A DNA stretch of 39,664 bases from Piscirickettsiaceae bacterium (lineage in GTDB: Bacteria; Pseudomonadota; Gammaproteobacteria; Nitrosococcales; Methylophagaceae). Where the stretch lies: NCBI GenBank assembly GCA_013215775.1, contig JABSQO010000017.1, forward strand, positions 1 through 39,664, given 5' to 3'. The position numbers were made by a program, and so were the translations under genes. This document shows positions 9,819 to 18,009 of the stretch, piece by piece. A model generated the notes under the pieces. That model saw only the letters and a list, made by a program, of their open reading frames with translations. It did not search any database and had not been told where the DNA came from. How positions within the stretch are numbered: the stretch's first letter is position 1; each line of letters opens with the position of its first letter.

Positions 9819-10235
9819 TTAGCTAGAACCACAACAAATCACAAAATTCCACAATTACCCGTAATACCTCTCAGAATTAAGCCCTACGGTTTTTTAAATT
9901 TCTTTTCAATACACTCAAGACTCCATATCCGTTCCCTTATGACTTTCAAATAAGCTAACTTGGTTGCGTAATGGTCTACAACTTAGTATCGGTTTATTAG
10001 CGGTTGTTTTGGGAGTTGCAATTATTTATCAGTCTACTGTTTTTTCGCCAATATAAATAAAACAGAGTAACCGTATGAAAAATAAAGGAATGATAGCCAG
10101 AAAAAACCTAGTATAAATATTTTTTATGAATAAAGTAAAAACATTTGAGTTTACTTATCGTTGGTATGAGGAATACAGTAAAAACAATTCTACAATTTAA
10201 AGAACAACGTAATTTATAAAGGTAAGGTGAAAAGT
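9819..10235. other. 417-base gap between tRNA-Leu and fba with short fragments only
   Basis: No gene of normal length is visible. Three short open stretches occur. Bases 9964-10056 (+, TTG start, 30 residues) encode a hydrophobic segment, QLSIGLLAVVLGVAIIY, that looks like one membrane helix but has no ribosome-binding site. Bases 10126-10200 (+) encode 24 residues beginning MNKVKTFEF. Bases 10166-10219 (+) encode 17 residues ending just before the fba ribosome-binding site. None is recognisable; they may be decayed genes, noncoding leader or chance. The region is AT-rich and lies at the left edge of the fba-fbp-tpiA block. Confidence 0.5.
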
Positions 10236-11306
10236 ATGGCATTAGTTTCATTACGACAATTATTAGATTATGCCGCTGAGCATCAATTTGCTATTCCAGC
10301 ATTTAATGTCAGCAATATGGAGCAAGTACAAGCGATTATGCAGGCAGCCAATGCGGCTGATAGTCCAGTTATTTTGCAAGGTTCTGCAGGAGCACGTTCT
10401 TATGCGGGAGAACCTTTTTTACGGCATTTAATTTTAGCAGCAATTGAAGAATATCCTCATCTTCCTGTTGTCATGCATCAAGATCATGGATCGGAACCAG
10501 CAGTGTGTGCGCGCTCTATTCAATCAGGCTTTAGTTCAGTGATGATGGATGGCTCGTTAATGGCCGATATGAAAACGCCTTCTTCATTTGAATATAACGT
10601 GAATGTGACACGTGAAGTGTCTAATATGGCACATGCTTGTGGTGTGTCTGTTGAAGGTGAGTTAGGTTGTTTAGGCTCACTAGAAACGGGCATGATGGGT
10701 GAAGAAGATGGCCATGGTAGTGATGATAAATTAGATATGAGTCAATTACTAACCGATCCTGATGAAGCGGTTGAATTTGTAAAGAAAACACAATGTGATG
10801 CTTTAGCGGTTGCCATTGGTACTAGCCATGGTGCTTATAAATTTGCCAGCCCTCCTACTGGTGATGTGTTAGCTATAAGTCGTTTAAAAACCTTACAACA
10901 ACGTTTACCACATACTCATTTTGTCATGCATGGATCGAGCTCGGTGCCACAAGATTGGTTAAAAATAATTAACACCTATGGCGGTGATATTAAGCAAACT
11001 TACGGCGTGCCGGTAGAAGAGATTGTGGAAGGTATCAAGTATGGTGTGCGTAAAGTGAATATCGATACTGATTTGCGTATGGCCTCAACCGGCTCTATCC
11101 GTCAGTATCTGGCCCAAGAAGAAAATGCGGCTGATTTTGATCCCCGTAAATTCTATAAAGTGGCAAAGGCTGCAATGCAGACTATTTGTCAGGCAAGGTA
11201 TGAGGTATTCGGTAGTGCAGGACATGCTCGGAAAATTAAGCCTATATCCTTAGAAAAAATGATAGGACGATATGCCAGTGGAGAGCTATCTCCTACTGGG
11301 ATTTAA
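10236..11306 (+). CDS. fba: class II fructose-bisphosphate aldolase (Calvin-cycle subtype)
   Basis: Zinc-dependent aldolase that joins dihydroxyacetone phosphate with glyceraldehyde-3-phosphate, or cleaves the product. The 356-residue form starts at ATG 10236 ([16 protein letters not shown]), the canonical N-terminus of the CbbA/FbaA subtype, with AAGGTG six bases upstream; a GTG at 10227 overlaps that site and is unlikely. Visible motifs are VVMHQDHGS (zinc and catalytic D83/H84 region), [24 protein letters not shown] with a zinc-binding His, VMHGSSSVP and [11 protein letters not shown]. It heads the block fba-fbp-tpiA copy 2, which supports a gluconeogenic or Calvin-type role. Confidence 0.96.
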   Translation: MALVSLRQLLDYAAEHQFAIPAFNVSNMEQVQAIMQAANAADSPVILQGSAGARSYAGEPFLRHLILAAIEEYPHLPVVMHQDHGSEPAVCARSIQSGFSSVMMDGSLMADMKTPSSFEYNVNVTREVSNMAHACGVSVEGELGCLGSLETGMMGEEDGHGSDDKLDMSQLLTDPDEAVEFVKKTQCDALAVAIGTSHGAYKFASPPTGDVLAISRLKTLQQRLPHTHFVMHGSSSVPQDWLKIINTYGGDIKQTYGVPVEEIVEGIKYGVRKVNIDTDLRMASTGSIRQYLAQEENAADFDPRKFYKVAKAAMQTICQARYEVFGSAGHARKIKPISLEKMIGRYASGELSPTGI

Positions 11307-11324
11307 TAATCTAAAATCTCTTGT

Positions 11325-11344
11325 TTTGAGCACAGACGCTCAAA
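11325..11344. repeat. 7-bp stem-loop between fba and fbp
   Basis: TTTGAGC, a six-base loop, then GCTCAAA: a perfect hairpin 19 bases after the fba stop and 37 bases before the fbp start. There is no T-run after it, so it is more likely an RNA-processing or stability element than a full terminator. Confidence 0.45.
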
Positions 11345-11381
11345 GCTATCAGAATAAAATTTGAACCGGAGAACCAACCCA

Positions 11382-12383
11382 ATGAACACAGCAACAAGCT
11401 TAACGCAGTTTATGATTGAGCAACAGCGTGAGCAGCCAAATGTAACGGCAGACTTTTCTTTATTAATAAGTGATATTGCAACAGCATGTATACGTATTGC
11501 CGATACGGTTAAGCGTAGTGCTATGACCGGTATGCTAGGTAGTGCAGACACTGAAAACATTCAAGGTGAAACACAGAAAAAACTGGATATTATCACCAAT
11601 GATATTATGGTTGATGCATTAGATTGGACTGGGCATTTGTCAGGGATGGTCTCAGAAGAAATCGATGATCCTATTGCGATCCCGACTCAGTATCCGAAAG
11701 GTAAATATTTAGCCTTATTTGATCCATTAGATGGCTCTTCCAATATTGATATTAATTTAACAGTGGGGACTATTTTTTCTATTCTTGAAGCGAAAGAAAA
11801 AGGTATTGATGCCACCCACGATGATTTCTTACAAAAAGGGGTTGAGCAAGTCTGTGCAGGTTTTGTATTGTATGGCCCCTCCACCATGATGATTTTAACA
11901 ACAGGGCAAGGTGTAAATGGTTTTACCCTAGATCAGGATATAGGTGAATTTGTACTGACCCATCCGAATATGACGATTCCTGAAGACACAGCAGAATTTG
12001 CGATTAATATGTCAAACCAACGCTTTTGGGAGGCACCTGTTCAACAGTATATTGATGAATGTATCCAAGGTACTGATGGTATTCGTGATAAGGATTTCAA
12101 TATGCGTTGGGTGGCCTCTATGGTAGCTGAAGTCTACCGTGTGCTCACTCGAGGTGGGATTTTTATGTATCCCCATGATAACCGTGATCCGGCTAAACCA
12201 GGCAAACTTCGCTTAATGTATGAAGCGAATCCAATGGGTTATATTGTTGAACAAGCGGGCGGGGTTTGTTCAACAGGCCGTGAACGGATTTTAGATATTA
12301 TTCCCAACGATATTCACCAGCGTGTGCCCGTTATTCTCGGATCAAAAAATGAAGTAGAAAGAGTGATTTCTTATCACCAATAG
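11382..12383 (+). CDS. fbp: class I fructose-1,6-bisphosphatase
   Basis: Hydrolyses fructose-1,6-bisphosphate to fructose-6-phosphate, the committed step of gluconeogenesis and a Calvin-cycle step. Starting at ATG 11382 the protein has 333 residues, close to E. coli Fbp (332). Motifs include the metal site [23 protein letters not shown], the upstream SEE of the metal cluster ([10 protein letters not shown]), [12 protein letters not shown], and the substrate-binding [13 protein letters not shown] and [11 protein letters not shown]. An upstream in-frame TTG at 11361 exists, but the GGAG element suits the ATG better. It is 75 bases after fba and 67 before tpiA copy 2. Confidence 0.96.
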   Translation: MNTATSLTQFMIEQQREQPNVTADFSLLISDIATACIRIADTVKRSAMTGMLGSADTENIQGETQKKLDIITNDIMVDALDWTGHLSGMVSEEIDDPIAIPTQYPKGKYLALFDPLDGSSNIDINLTVGTIFSILEAKEKGIDATHDDFLQKGVEQVCAGFVLYGPSTMMILTTGQGVNGFTLDQDIGEFVLTHPNMTIPEDTAEFAINMSNQRFWEAPVQQYIDECIQGTDGIRDKDFNMRWVASMVAEVYRVLTRGGIFMYPHDNRDPAKPGKLRLMYEANPMGYIVEQAGGVCSTGRERILDIIPNDIHQRVPVILGSKNEVERVISYHQ

Positions 12384-12392
12384 CATGAGTAA

Positions 12393-12412
12393 TACGATTT
12401 AAATCGTACGAT
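12393..12412. repeat. nested palindromes between fbp and tpiA copy 2
   Basis: A perfect 16-base palindrome (TACGATTT followed by AAATCGTA, 12393-12408) overlaps a second perfect 10-base palindrome (ATCGTACGAT, 12403-12412). This gives three TACGAT/ATCGTA half-sites in 20 bases, 39 bases before the tpiA copy 2 start. The symmetry suits a dimeric regulator operator; no regulator gene is adjacent. Confidence 0.5.
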
Positions 12413-12450
12413 CCAGATTCATACCACTATTATTTAAAGGCATAAATACT

Positions 12451-13272
12451 ATGCGTAAGCCACTTGTTGCTGGAAATTGGAAAATGAATAATCCAAATGA
12501 AAGCCCGAAAGTACTATTAGAAAACATTTTGCACCATTCTGAACAACTTGAAAAAATGCTAATGGAGTTAAATGCTTCTTCAGCCATCGATATTGCAGTA
12601 TTTCCACCCGCAGTTTATTTGAGAGAAGCACAAGAAATATTATCAGGATCAGACTTGCATTGGGGAACACAAAACGTCTCAGCTTATGATGAAGGCCCCT
12701 ATACAGGTGAAATATCAGCATCAATGATTAAAGGCTTTGGTTGTGAATACGTTTTAATTGGCCATTCTGAACGCCGCTGCCTTTATGAAAAACTAGATTT
12801 AGATCAAACGGTTCTAGACCAAATAGTGGCACAAAAATATGAAATGGCCACTAGCCAAAATCTGACGCCGATTATTTGTATAGGTGAAACAGAGGAAGAC
12901 TATGAGGCTAATAAAACAGAAGAGGTGCTTGCTAGGCTGTTAGATGTATTGATTGAACGTAAAGGTGTCACAGCACTATCTCAAACAGTCTTTGCCTATG
13001 AACCTGTATGGGCTATTGGTACAGGAGTTTCTGCCACACCTGAATGGGCACAAGATGTTCACTCTTTTATGCGAGAACGTATAGCTAAACATGATAAAGC
13101 GACAGCAGAGTCGATACGCATTATTTATGGTGGTAGTGTTAAATCGACCAATGCTGCAGCCATTTTTTCAAAACCAGACGTTGATGGCGGCCTGATTGGC
13201 GGGGCTTCATTGAATGTGGAAGAATTTATCCATATATGTTTTGCGGCGTCACTTAAGACGAGTGGCCATTAA
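12451..13272 (+). CDS. tpiA: triose-phosphate isomerase (copy 2)
   Basis: Second triose-phosphate isomerase, 273 residues, apparently catalytically intact: N9 and K11 (AGNWKMN), H105 (GHSERR), E184 (AYEPVWAIGTG) and the phosphate loops YGGSV and GGLIGGASL. It is clearly paralogous to the copy at 8597-9382, sharing long blocks such as SATPEWAQDVH and the atypical RRCLYEK, but has about 10 extra residues around positions 31-45 and a different C-terminus. AAAGG lies upstream of the ATG. It is last in the fba-fbp-tpiA block, so it may serve gluconeogenic flux under separate control while the secG-linked copy is constitutive; that division is inference. Confidence 0.95.
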   Translation: MRKPLVAGNWKMNNPNESPKVLLENILHHSEQLEKMLMELNASSAIDIAVFPPAVYLREAQEILSGSDLHWGTQNVSAYDEGPYTGEISASMIKGFGCEYVLIGHSERRCLYEKLDLDQTVLDQIVAQKYEMATSQNLTPIICIGETEEDYEANKTEEVLARLLDVLIERKGVTALSQTVFAYEPVWAIGTGVSATPEWAQDVHSFMRERIAKHDKATAESIRIIYGGSVKSTNAAAIFSKPDVDGGLIGGASLNVEEFIHICFAASLKTSGH

Positions 13273-13332
13273 GTCAGAAACTTGTTGATTTTTATTGATT
13301 AAAATAGAAGAGGAAAATTTAAAATAGCAATT

Positions 13333-13372
13333 GAGAAGTACGATTGATAAAAATATCAAATTTCAACTTCTC
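13333..13372. repeat. nested inverted repeat upstream of nuoA
   Basis: Outer arms GAGAAGT (13333-13339) and ACTTCTC (13366-13372) enclose a second perfect hairpin, TTGATA-AAAA-TATCAA (13344-13359). The distal arm is followed by TTT. It lies 60 bases after tpiA copy 2 and just upstream of a possible nuo -10 element, so it could end the tpiA transcript or act in nuo regulation. Confidence 0.45.
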
Positions 13373-13397
13373 TTTAGCTGAAGTACTGTAATATAAT
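13368..13397 (+). promoter_or_regulatory. possible nuo operon promoter
   Basis: A perfect TATAAT at 13392-13397 lies 57 bases before the nuoA ATG. The best -35 match at 18-base spacing is TTCTCT (13368-13373), which is weak, so activation by a regulator or another start site is quite possible. Confidence 0.35.
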
Positions 13398-13454
13398 TGC
13401 AATGAGCTCAATAACCGTGACACATAGCGTAATGAATAAAGAAAGGCTTTTCTG

Positions 13455-13811
13455 ATGTTGGAGAACTATCTCCCAATCTTGTTGTTTGTGATTATCGGTA
13501 TTAGCTTTGGTGTGATGCCATTAGTGACAGGATTTATTTTAGGTCCTCGCCGTCCTGATGATGAAAAGCGTTCTGCTTATGAATGTGGTTTCGAACCATT
13601 TGAAGATGCACATATGAAATTTGATGTGCGTTATTACCTTGTTGCTATCCTGTTTATTATTTTTGATTTAGAAATTGCTTTTTTATTCCCTTGGGCTGTT
13701 GTGCTTGATGATATTGGTGTCTTTGGATTATTGGCGATGTTTCTATTCTTAGCGATCTTAGTGGTCGGTTTTATCTATGAATGGAAAAAGGGAGCACTGG
13801 AATGGGAATAG
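13455..13811 (+). CDS. nuoA: NADH-quinone oxidoreductase subunit A
   Basis: Membrane subunit of complex I, which transfers electrons from NADH to quinone and pumps protons across the inner membrane. The 118 residues form three TM helices (about 5-27, 62-82 and 89-109). The first loop holds the conserved [18 protein letters not shown], including the cysteine of the ND3 loop, and [25 protein letters not shown] follows. First gene of the nuo operon; it overlaps nuoB by 10 bases. Confidence 0.97.
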   Translation: MLENYLPILLFVIIGISFGVMPLVTGFILGPRRPDDEKRSAYECGFEPFEDAHMKFDVRYYLVAILFIIFDLEIAFLFPWAVVLDDIGVFGLLAMFLFLAILVVGFIYEWKKGALEWE

Positions 13812-14317
13812 AAGGTGTTCTTGAGCAGGGTATCGTTACCACTTCTGCAGATAAATTAATTAATTGGGCACGTACAGGCTCATTATGGCCAATGACATTT
13901 GGTCTTGCTTGTTGTGCTGTTGAAATGATGCAAGCCGGTGCTTCCCGATATGATTTAGATCGGTTTGGTGTGGTCTTTCGCCCGAGTCCTCGCCAATCAG
14001 ATGTGATGATTGTCGCTGGGACATTAGTGAATAAAATGGCGCCTGCATTACGCAAGGTTTACGATCAAATGTCAGAACCACGTTGGGTTATTTCAATGGG
14101 CTCTTGTGCTAATGGTGGTGGTTATTATCACTATTCTTATGCTGTAGTACGTGGCTGTGATCGTATTGTTCCTGTTGATATTTATGTGCCCGGATGCCCA
14201 CCGACAGCGGAAGCCTTGTTATACGGAATTATTCAATTACAGAAAAAAATTCGTCGAACGAATACGATTGCTCGAACACCCGTCCCACAAGGCTCAAAAC
14301 AGGAAATTTCTGTGTAA
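13802..14317 (+). CDS. nuoB: NADH-quinone oxidoreductase subunit B
   Basis: Peripheral-arm subunit carrying the terminal [4Fe-4S] cluster N2 next to the quinone site. From ATG 13802 it has 171 residues starting [10 protein letters not shown], the usual N-terminus, with GGGAG seven bases upstream. An ATG at 13781 is in frame but lies inside nuoA coding and is unlikely. Cluster ligands are C37, C38, C102 and C132 ([25 protein letters not shown]). It has a short extra C-terminal tail after [12 protein letters not shown]. Confidence 0.97.
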   Translation: MGIEGVLEQGIVTTSADKLINWARTGSLWPMTFGLACCAVEMMQAGASRYDLDRFGVVFRPSPRQSDVMIVAGTLVNKMAPALRKVYDQMSEPRWVISMGSCANGGGYYHYSYAVVRGCDRIVPVDIYVPGCPPTAEALLYGIIQLQKKIRRTNTIARTPVPQGSKQEISV

Positions 14318-14973
14318 TGATCAAAGCACTGAAGGTTAAGTTGGAGCAGTATTTTTCGGAGGTCATATTAGATTGTGAATACGCCCATGATGAAATTACG
14401 CTACATATTCCATCGGACAGTATTTTAACTGTCTGTGAAAAATTACGAGACCAATTTGGTTTTGAATTGTTAATTGACGTTTGTGGTGTTGATTATTCGG
14501 AATATGGTGGTAGTGCATGGAAAACAAAAAGTGCTTCGGATGATGGTTTTAGCCGGGCTGTTGATAGTGTAGGTCATTTAGAATCCACTCAAGAAGGTTT
14601 TCGTTTTGCAGTGGTTTATCATTTACTGTCGATTCAGCATAATCAACGTTTACGCGTTAAAGTACGTTTAGATGCCGATCAACCCATTATTGATAGTGTG
14701 ACATCGGTTTGGAATGGCGCTAACTGGTTTGAGCGTGAAGCCTTTGATTTATTCGGAATTCTATTTGATGGCCATGATGATTTACGTCGTATCTTGACGG
14801 ATTATGGTTTTATTGGTCATCCATTCCGTAAGGATTTCCCCCTTATCGGCAATGTTGAAATGCGTTACGACCCAGAGAAAAAACGGGTGGTATACGAGCC
14901 TGTTAGCATTGAAGATAGAACCTTGGTTCCACGTGTTATTCGTGATGATAACCGTTATTATGACAAGAGTTGA
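14317..14973 (+). CDS. nuoC: NADH-quinone oxidoreductase subunit C
   Basis: 30-kDa type subunit of the peripheral arm, separate from nuoD here rather than fused as in E. coli. The ATG at 14317 shares its A with the nuoB TAA, giving 218 residues. The open frame runs further upstream, but only as an out-of-frame reading of nuoB. The signature [29 protein letters not shown] is split here for length: [12 protein letters not shown] then [13 protein letters not shown], followed by [10 protein letters not shown], the hallmark of the family. Confidence 0.96.
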   Translation: MIKALKVKLEQYFSEVILDCEYAHDEITLHIPSDSILTVCEKLRDQFGFELLIDVCGVDYSEYGGSAWKTKSASDDGFSRAVDSVGHLESTQEGFRFAVVYHLLSIQHNQRLRVKVRLDADQPIIDSVTSVWNGANWFEREAFDLFGILFDGHDDLRRILTDYGFIGHPFRKDFPLIGNVEMRYDPEKKRVVYEPVSIEDRTLVPRVIRDDNRYYDKS

Positions 14974-14975
14974 AC

Positions 14976-16229
14976 GTGGCTGAAATTAAGAATTACACAT
15001 TAAATTTTGGCCCACAACATCCCGCTGCACATGGTGTGTTACGTCTTATCCTTGAGATGGATGGTGAGACCATCCGACGAGCAGATCCCCATATCGGTTT
15101 ATTGCATCGTGGTACGGAGAAATTAGCCGAAAGCAAACCCTATAATCAAAGTATTGGTTATATGGATCGGCTCGATTATGTCTCCATGATGTGTAATGAA
15201 CATGCCTATGTAATGGCGATTGAGAAGTTGCTAGGTGTAAAAGTACCGGAACGTGCACAGTATATTCGAGTTATGTTTGATGAGATTACCCGAGTGCTCA
15301 ATCACCTTATGTGGTTAGGTGCACATGGTCTTGATATCGGTGCGATGACGATATTCTTGTACTGCTTTCGAGAGCGCGAAGATTTAATGGATTGTTATGA
15401 GGCGGTATCCGGTGCGCGATTGCATGCGACTTATTATCGTCCCGGTGGTGTTTATCGTGATTTGCCAAATTCAATGCCGAAATATAAGGCTTCAAAGTGG
15501 CATAGTGAGAAAGAAGTTAAACAAAAAAATACTAATCGAGAAGGTAGCTTATTAGACTTTATTGAAGATTTTACCGATCGCTTTCCTAAATGTGTTGATG
15601 AATATGAAACCTTATTGACCGATAATCGTATTTGGAAGCAGCGTACGGTTGGTATTGGTGTGGTGACACCGGAACGTGCATTGCAGCTTGGGTTTACCGG
15701 GCCAATGTTACGCGGTTCAGGCATTGAGTGGGACCTGCGTAAAAAACAACCTTATGCCGTGTATGACAAGATGGACTTTGATATTCCGGTGGGTGTTGAA
15801 GGTGATTGTTATGACCGCTATTTAGTACGTGTTGAAGAAATGCGTCAGTCAAATCGGATTATCAAACAATGTGTTGATTGGTTACGAAACAATCCGGGTT
15901 CGGTCATTATTCAAGACTCAAAAGTGGCACCGCCAAGTCGTATGAATATGAAACAGGATATGGAAGCCTTAGTCCATCACTTTAAATTGTTCACCGAAGG
16001 TTACTGTGTACCCGAAGGGGAAATTTACGCAGCCGTTGAACATCCCAAAGGTGAGTTTGGGATTTACATGGTTTCGGATGGAGCGAATAAACCGTATCGC
16101 GTTAAAATCCGTGCGCCAGGCTTTGCGCATTTATCAGCAATGGATGAAATGATAAAAGGTCATATGTTGGCTGATGTTGTGGCGGTGATTGGTACGATGG
16201 ATATTGTGTTCGGTGAGGTTGATCGATGA
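14976..16229 (+). CDS. nuoD: NADH-quinone oxidoreductase subunit D
   Basis: 49-kDa type subunit that forms the quinone pocket with NuoB and is related to the large subunit of NiFe hydrogenases. The GTG at 14976 gives the canonical start [20 protein letters not shown] and 417 residues, a common NuoD length; a TTG at 14970, overlapping the nuoC stop, is the alternative. Conserved segments include [36 protein letters not shown] and the C-terminal [12 protein letters not shown] and [12 protein letters not shown]. It overlaps nuoE by 4 bases. Confidence 0.97.
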   Translation: MAEIKNYTLNFGPQHPAAHGVLRLILEMDGETIRRADPHIGLLHRGTEKLAESKPYNQSIGYMDRLDYVSMMCNEHAYVMAIEKLLGVKVPERAQYIRVMFDEITRVLNHLMWLGAHGLDIGAMTIFLYCFREREDLMDCYEAVSGARLHATYYRPGGVYRDLPNSMPKYKASKWHSEKEVKQKNTNREGSLLDFIEDFTDRFPKCVDEYETLLTDNRIWKQRTVGIGVVTPERALQLGFTGPMLRGSGIEWDLRKKQPYAVYDKMDFDIPVGVEGDCYDRYLVRVEEMRQSNRIIKQCVDWLRNNPGSVIIQDSKVAPPSRMNMKQDMEALVHHFKLFTEGYCVPEGEIYAAVEHPKGEFGIYMVSDGANKPYRVKIRAPGFAHLSAMDEMIKGHMLADVVAVIGTMDIVFGEVDR

Positions 16230-16735
16230 GTGACCTGCAACTAACAGGCGGTAAAGAGCAATTATTTAATACTGATATTCGTCAACAGATTGATCAATGG
16301 ATAGCCAAATACCCATCAGGTCAAAGCCAATCAGCGGTTATTCCTGCGTTACATATTTTGCAAGATGCACATGAAGGTTGGTTGTCAGAACCATTAATGG
16401 ATGCACTGGCGGCATATTTATCGATGCCTACGATCAGTGTTTATGAAGTGGCTACGTTTTATACCATGTTTGAGTTAAAACCTGTTGGACGACACAAAAT
16501 CAGTATCTGCACCAATATTTCTTGTCTGTTAAACGGTTCTGAACAAGTGGTTGAACATATTACCAGTTGCTTAGGTGCTGGACTGGGTGAAACAACATCA
16601 GATGGTAAGTTTACGATAAAAGAAGTGGAGTGTTTAGGTGCATGTTGTGGCGCACCGATGATGCAAATTGACCGTGATTACCATGAGAACTTAACGGTTG
16701 AAAAAATTGATCAGATATTGGATGGAATTAGCTAA
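16226..16735 (+). CDS. nuoE: NADH-quinone oxidoreductase subunit E
   Basis: 24-kDa subunit of the NADH dehydrogenase module with [2Fe-2S] cluster N1a. The 169 residues have the four ligands C95, C100, C136 and C140 ([13 protein letters not shown] and [12 protein letters not shown]) and the helical [16 protein letters not shown] segment. ATG overlaps the nuoD TGA by 4 bases, and its TAA overlaps the nuoF ATG by one. Confidence 0.97.
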   Translation: MSDLQLTGGKEQLFNTDIRQQIDQWIAKYPSGQSQSAVIPALHILQDAHEGWLSEPLMDALAAYLSMPTISVYEVATFYTMFELKPVGRHKISICTNISCLLNGSEQVVEHITSCLGAGLGETTSDGKFTIKEVECLGACCGAPMMQIDRDYHENLTVEKIDQILDGIS

Positions 16736-18009
16736 TGGAACTAGATCAAATTTGCTTCCGAACGCGCCATCTTGCCAAGCCGTGGACGATGGAGTCATAC
16801 CGTAGTGTTGGCGGTTATGAAATGCTCGAAAAAATTCTTAAAGAAAAAACACGGCCAGAAGATATTATTGAAGAGTTGAAAGATTCAGCCTTGCGAGGCC
16901 GTGGTGGCGCTGGATTTCCAACTGGGTTGAAGTGGAGTTTTATGCCGCGCCGTCTTCCTGGTGATAAATATATTGTCTGTAACTCAGATGAGGGTGAACC
17001 GGGTACTTGTAAAGATCGTGATATCTTAAGGTATAACCCCCATCAAGTGATAGAAGGGATGATTATTGCGGGTTATACCATTGGTGCACAGGTAGGTTAT
17101 AACTATATTCGCGGTGAGTTTGTTGAACCTTTTGAGCGATTTGAAGCGGCGATACAAGAAGCAAAAGAGGCTGGTTATTTAGGCAAGAATATTTTAGGTT
17201 CAACGTTTAGTTTTGAACTTTATACACAACCGGGTGCTGGCGCCTATATTTGTGGTGAAGAAACAGCCCTTTTAGAATCATTAGAAGGTAAAAAAGGCCA
17301 GCCTCGGTATAAGCCACCTTTTCCAGCAGGCTTTGGTCTTTATGGTCGACCTACTACGATTAATAATACTGAAACATTGGCATCTGTCCCTGTTATTTTA
17401 CAGCACGGCGGTGATTGGTTCCATGAGATTGGTACTCCAAATAATGGTGGTAGCAAAATATTCAGCATGTCAGGACATCTTAATAAACCAGGCAATTACG
17501 AAGTACCACTGGGGACACCTTTTTCAGAATTATTAGAACTTGCTGGCGGTATGAAAAATGGCAATAAAATAAAGGCAGTAATTCCTGGAGGTACATCTAC
17601 CCCTGTCATTCCTGGGGAAGATATGATGAATGTCCCAATGAGCTATGACGGTATTAGCCGTGCAGGTTCGATGTTAGGAGCAGGTTCGGTCATTGTGATG
17701 GATGAAACGACCTGCATGGTGAAAACATTAGAGCGTATTACTGAATTCTATTATGAAGAATCATGTGGTCAATGCACGCCATGTCGTGAAGGTACGGGCT
17801 GGTTATACCGTGTGGTTAAACGTATTGAGCATGGAGAAGGTACCCAAGAAGATTTGGATCGTTTAGTGGACGTTGCCAAAAATATTAATGGCAACACTAT
17901 TTGTGCATTAGGTGAAGCCGCGGCAGCGCCAGTAATGAGTTTTATTAAGCATTTTCGTGATGAGTTTCAGCATCATATTGATCATAAATGTTGTCAGGTG
18001 AGTAAGTAG
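16735..18009 (+). CDS. nuoF: NADH-quinone oxidoreductase subunit F
   Basis: NADH- and FMN-binding subunit with [4Fe-4S] cluster N3. The 424 residues show the FMN/NADH motif [46 protein letters not shown] and [15 protein letters not shown]. The cluster ligands are C344, C347, C350 and C390 ([15 protein letters not shown] and NTICALGEA). The stop is immediately followed by the nuoG ATG. Confidence 0.97.
   Translation: MELDQICFRTRHLAKPWTMESYRSVGGYEMLEKILKEKTRPEDIIEELKDSALRGRGGAGFPTGLKWSFMPRRLPGDKYIVCNSDEGEPGTCKDRDILRYNPHQVIEGMIIAGYTIGAQVGYNYIRGEFVEPFERFEAAIQEAKEAGYLGKNILGSTFSFELYTQPGAGAYICGEETALLESLEGKKGQPRYKPPFPAGFGLYGRPTTINNTETLASVPVILQHGGDWFHEIGTPNNGGSKIFSMSGHLNKPGNYEVPLGTPFSELLELAGGMKNGNKIKAVIPGGTSTPVIPGEDMMNVPMSYDGISRAGSMLGAGSVIVMDETTCMVKTLERITEFYYEESCGQCTPCREGTGWLYRVVKRIEHGEGTQEDLDRLVDVAKNINGNTICALGEAAAAPVMSFIKHFRDEFQHHIDHKCCQVSK

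Noticed and set aside
13781-13801. Upstream ATG for nuoB
   Set aside because: It adds seven residues read within nuoA that do not match the conserved MGIEGVLE start; GGGAG suits the ATG at 13802.
14194-14316. 41-residue N-terminal extension of nuoC
   Set aside because: It is the out-of-frame reading of the nuoB 3' end; the ATG at 14317 overlapping the nuoB stop gives a normal NuoC.
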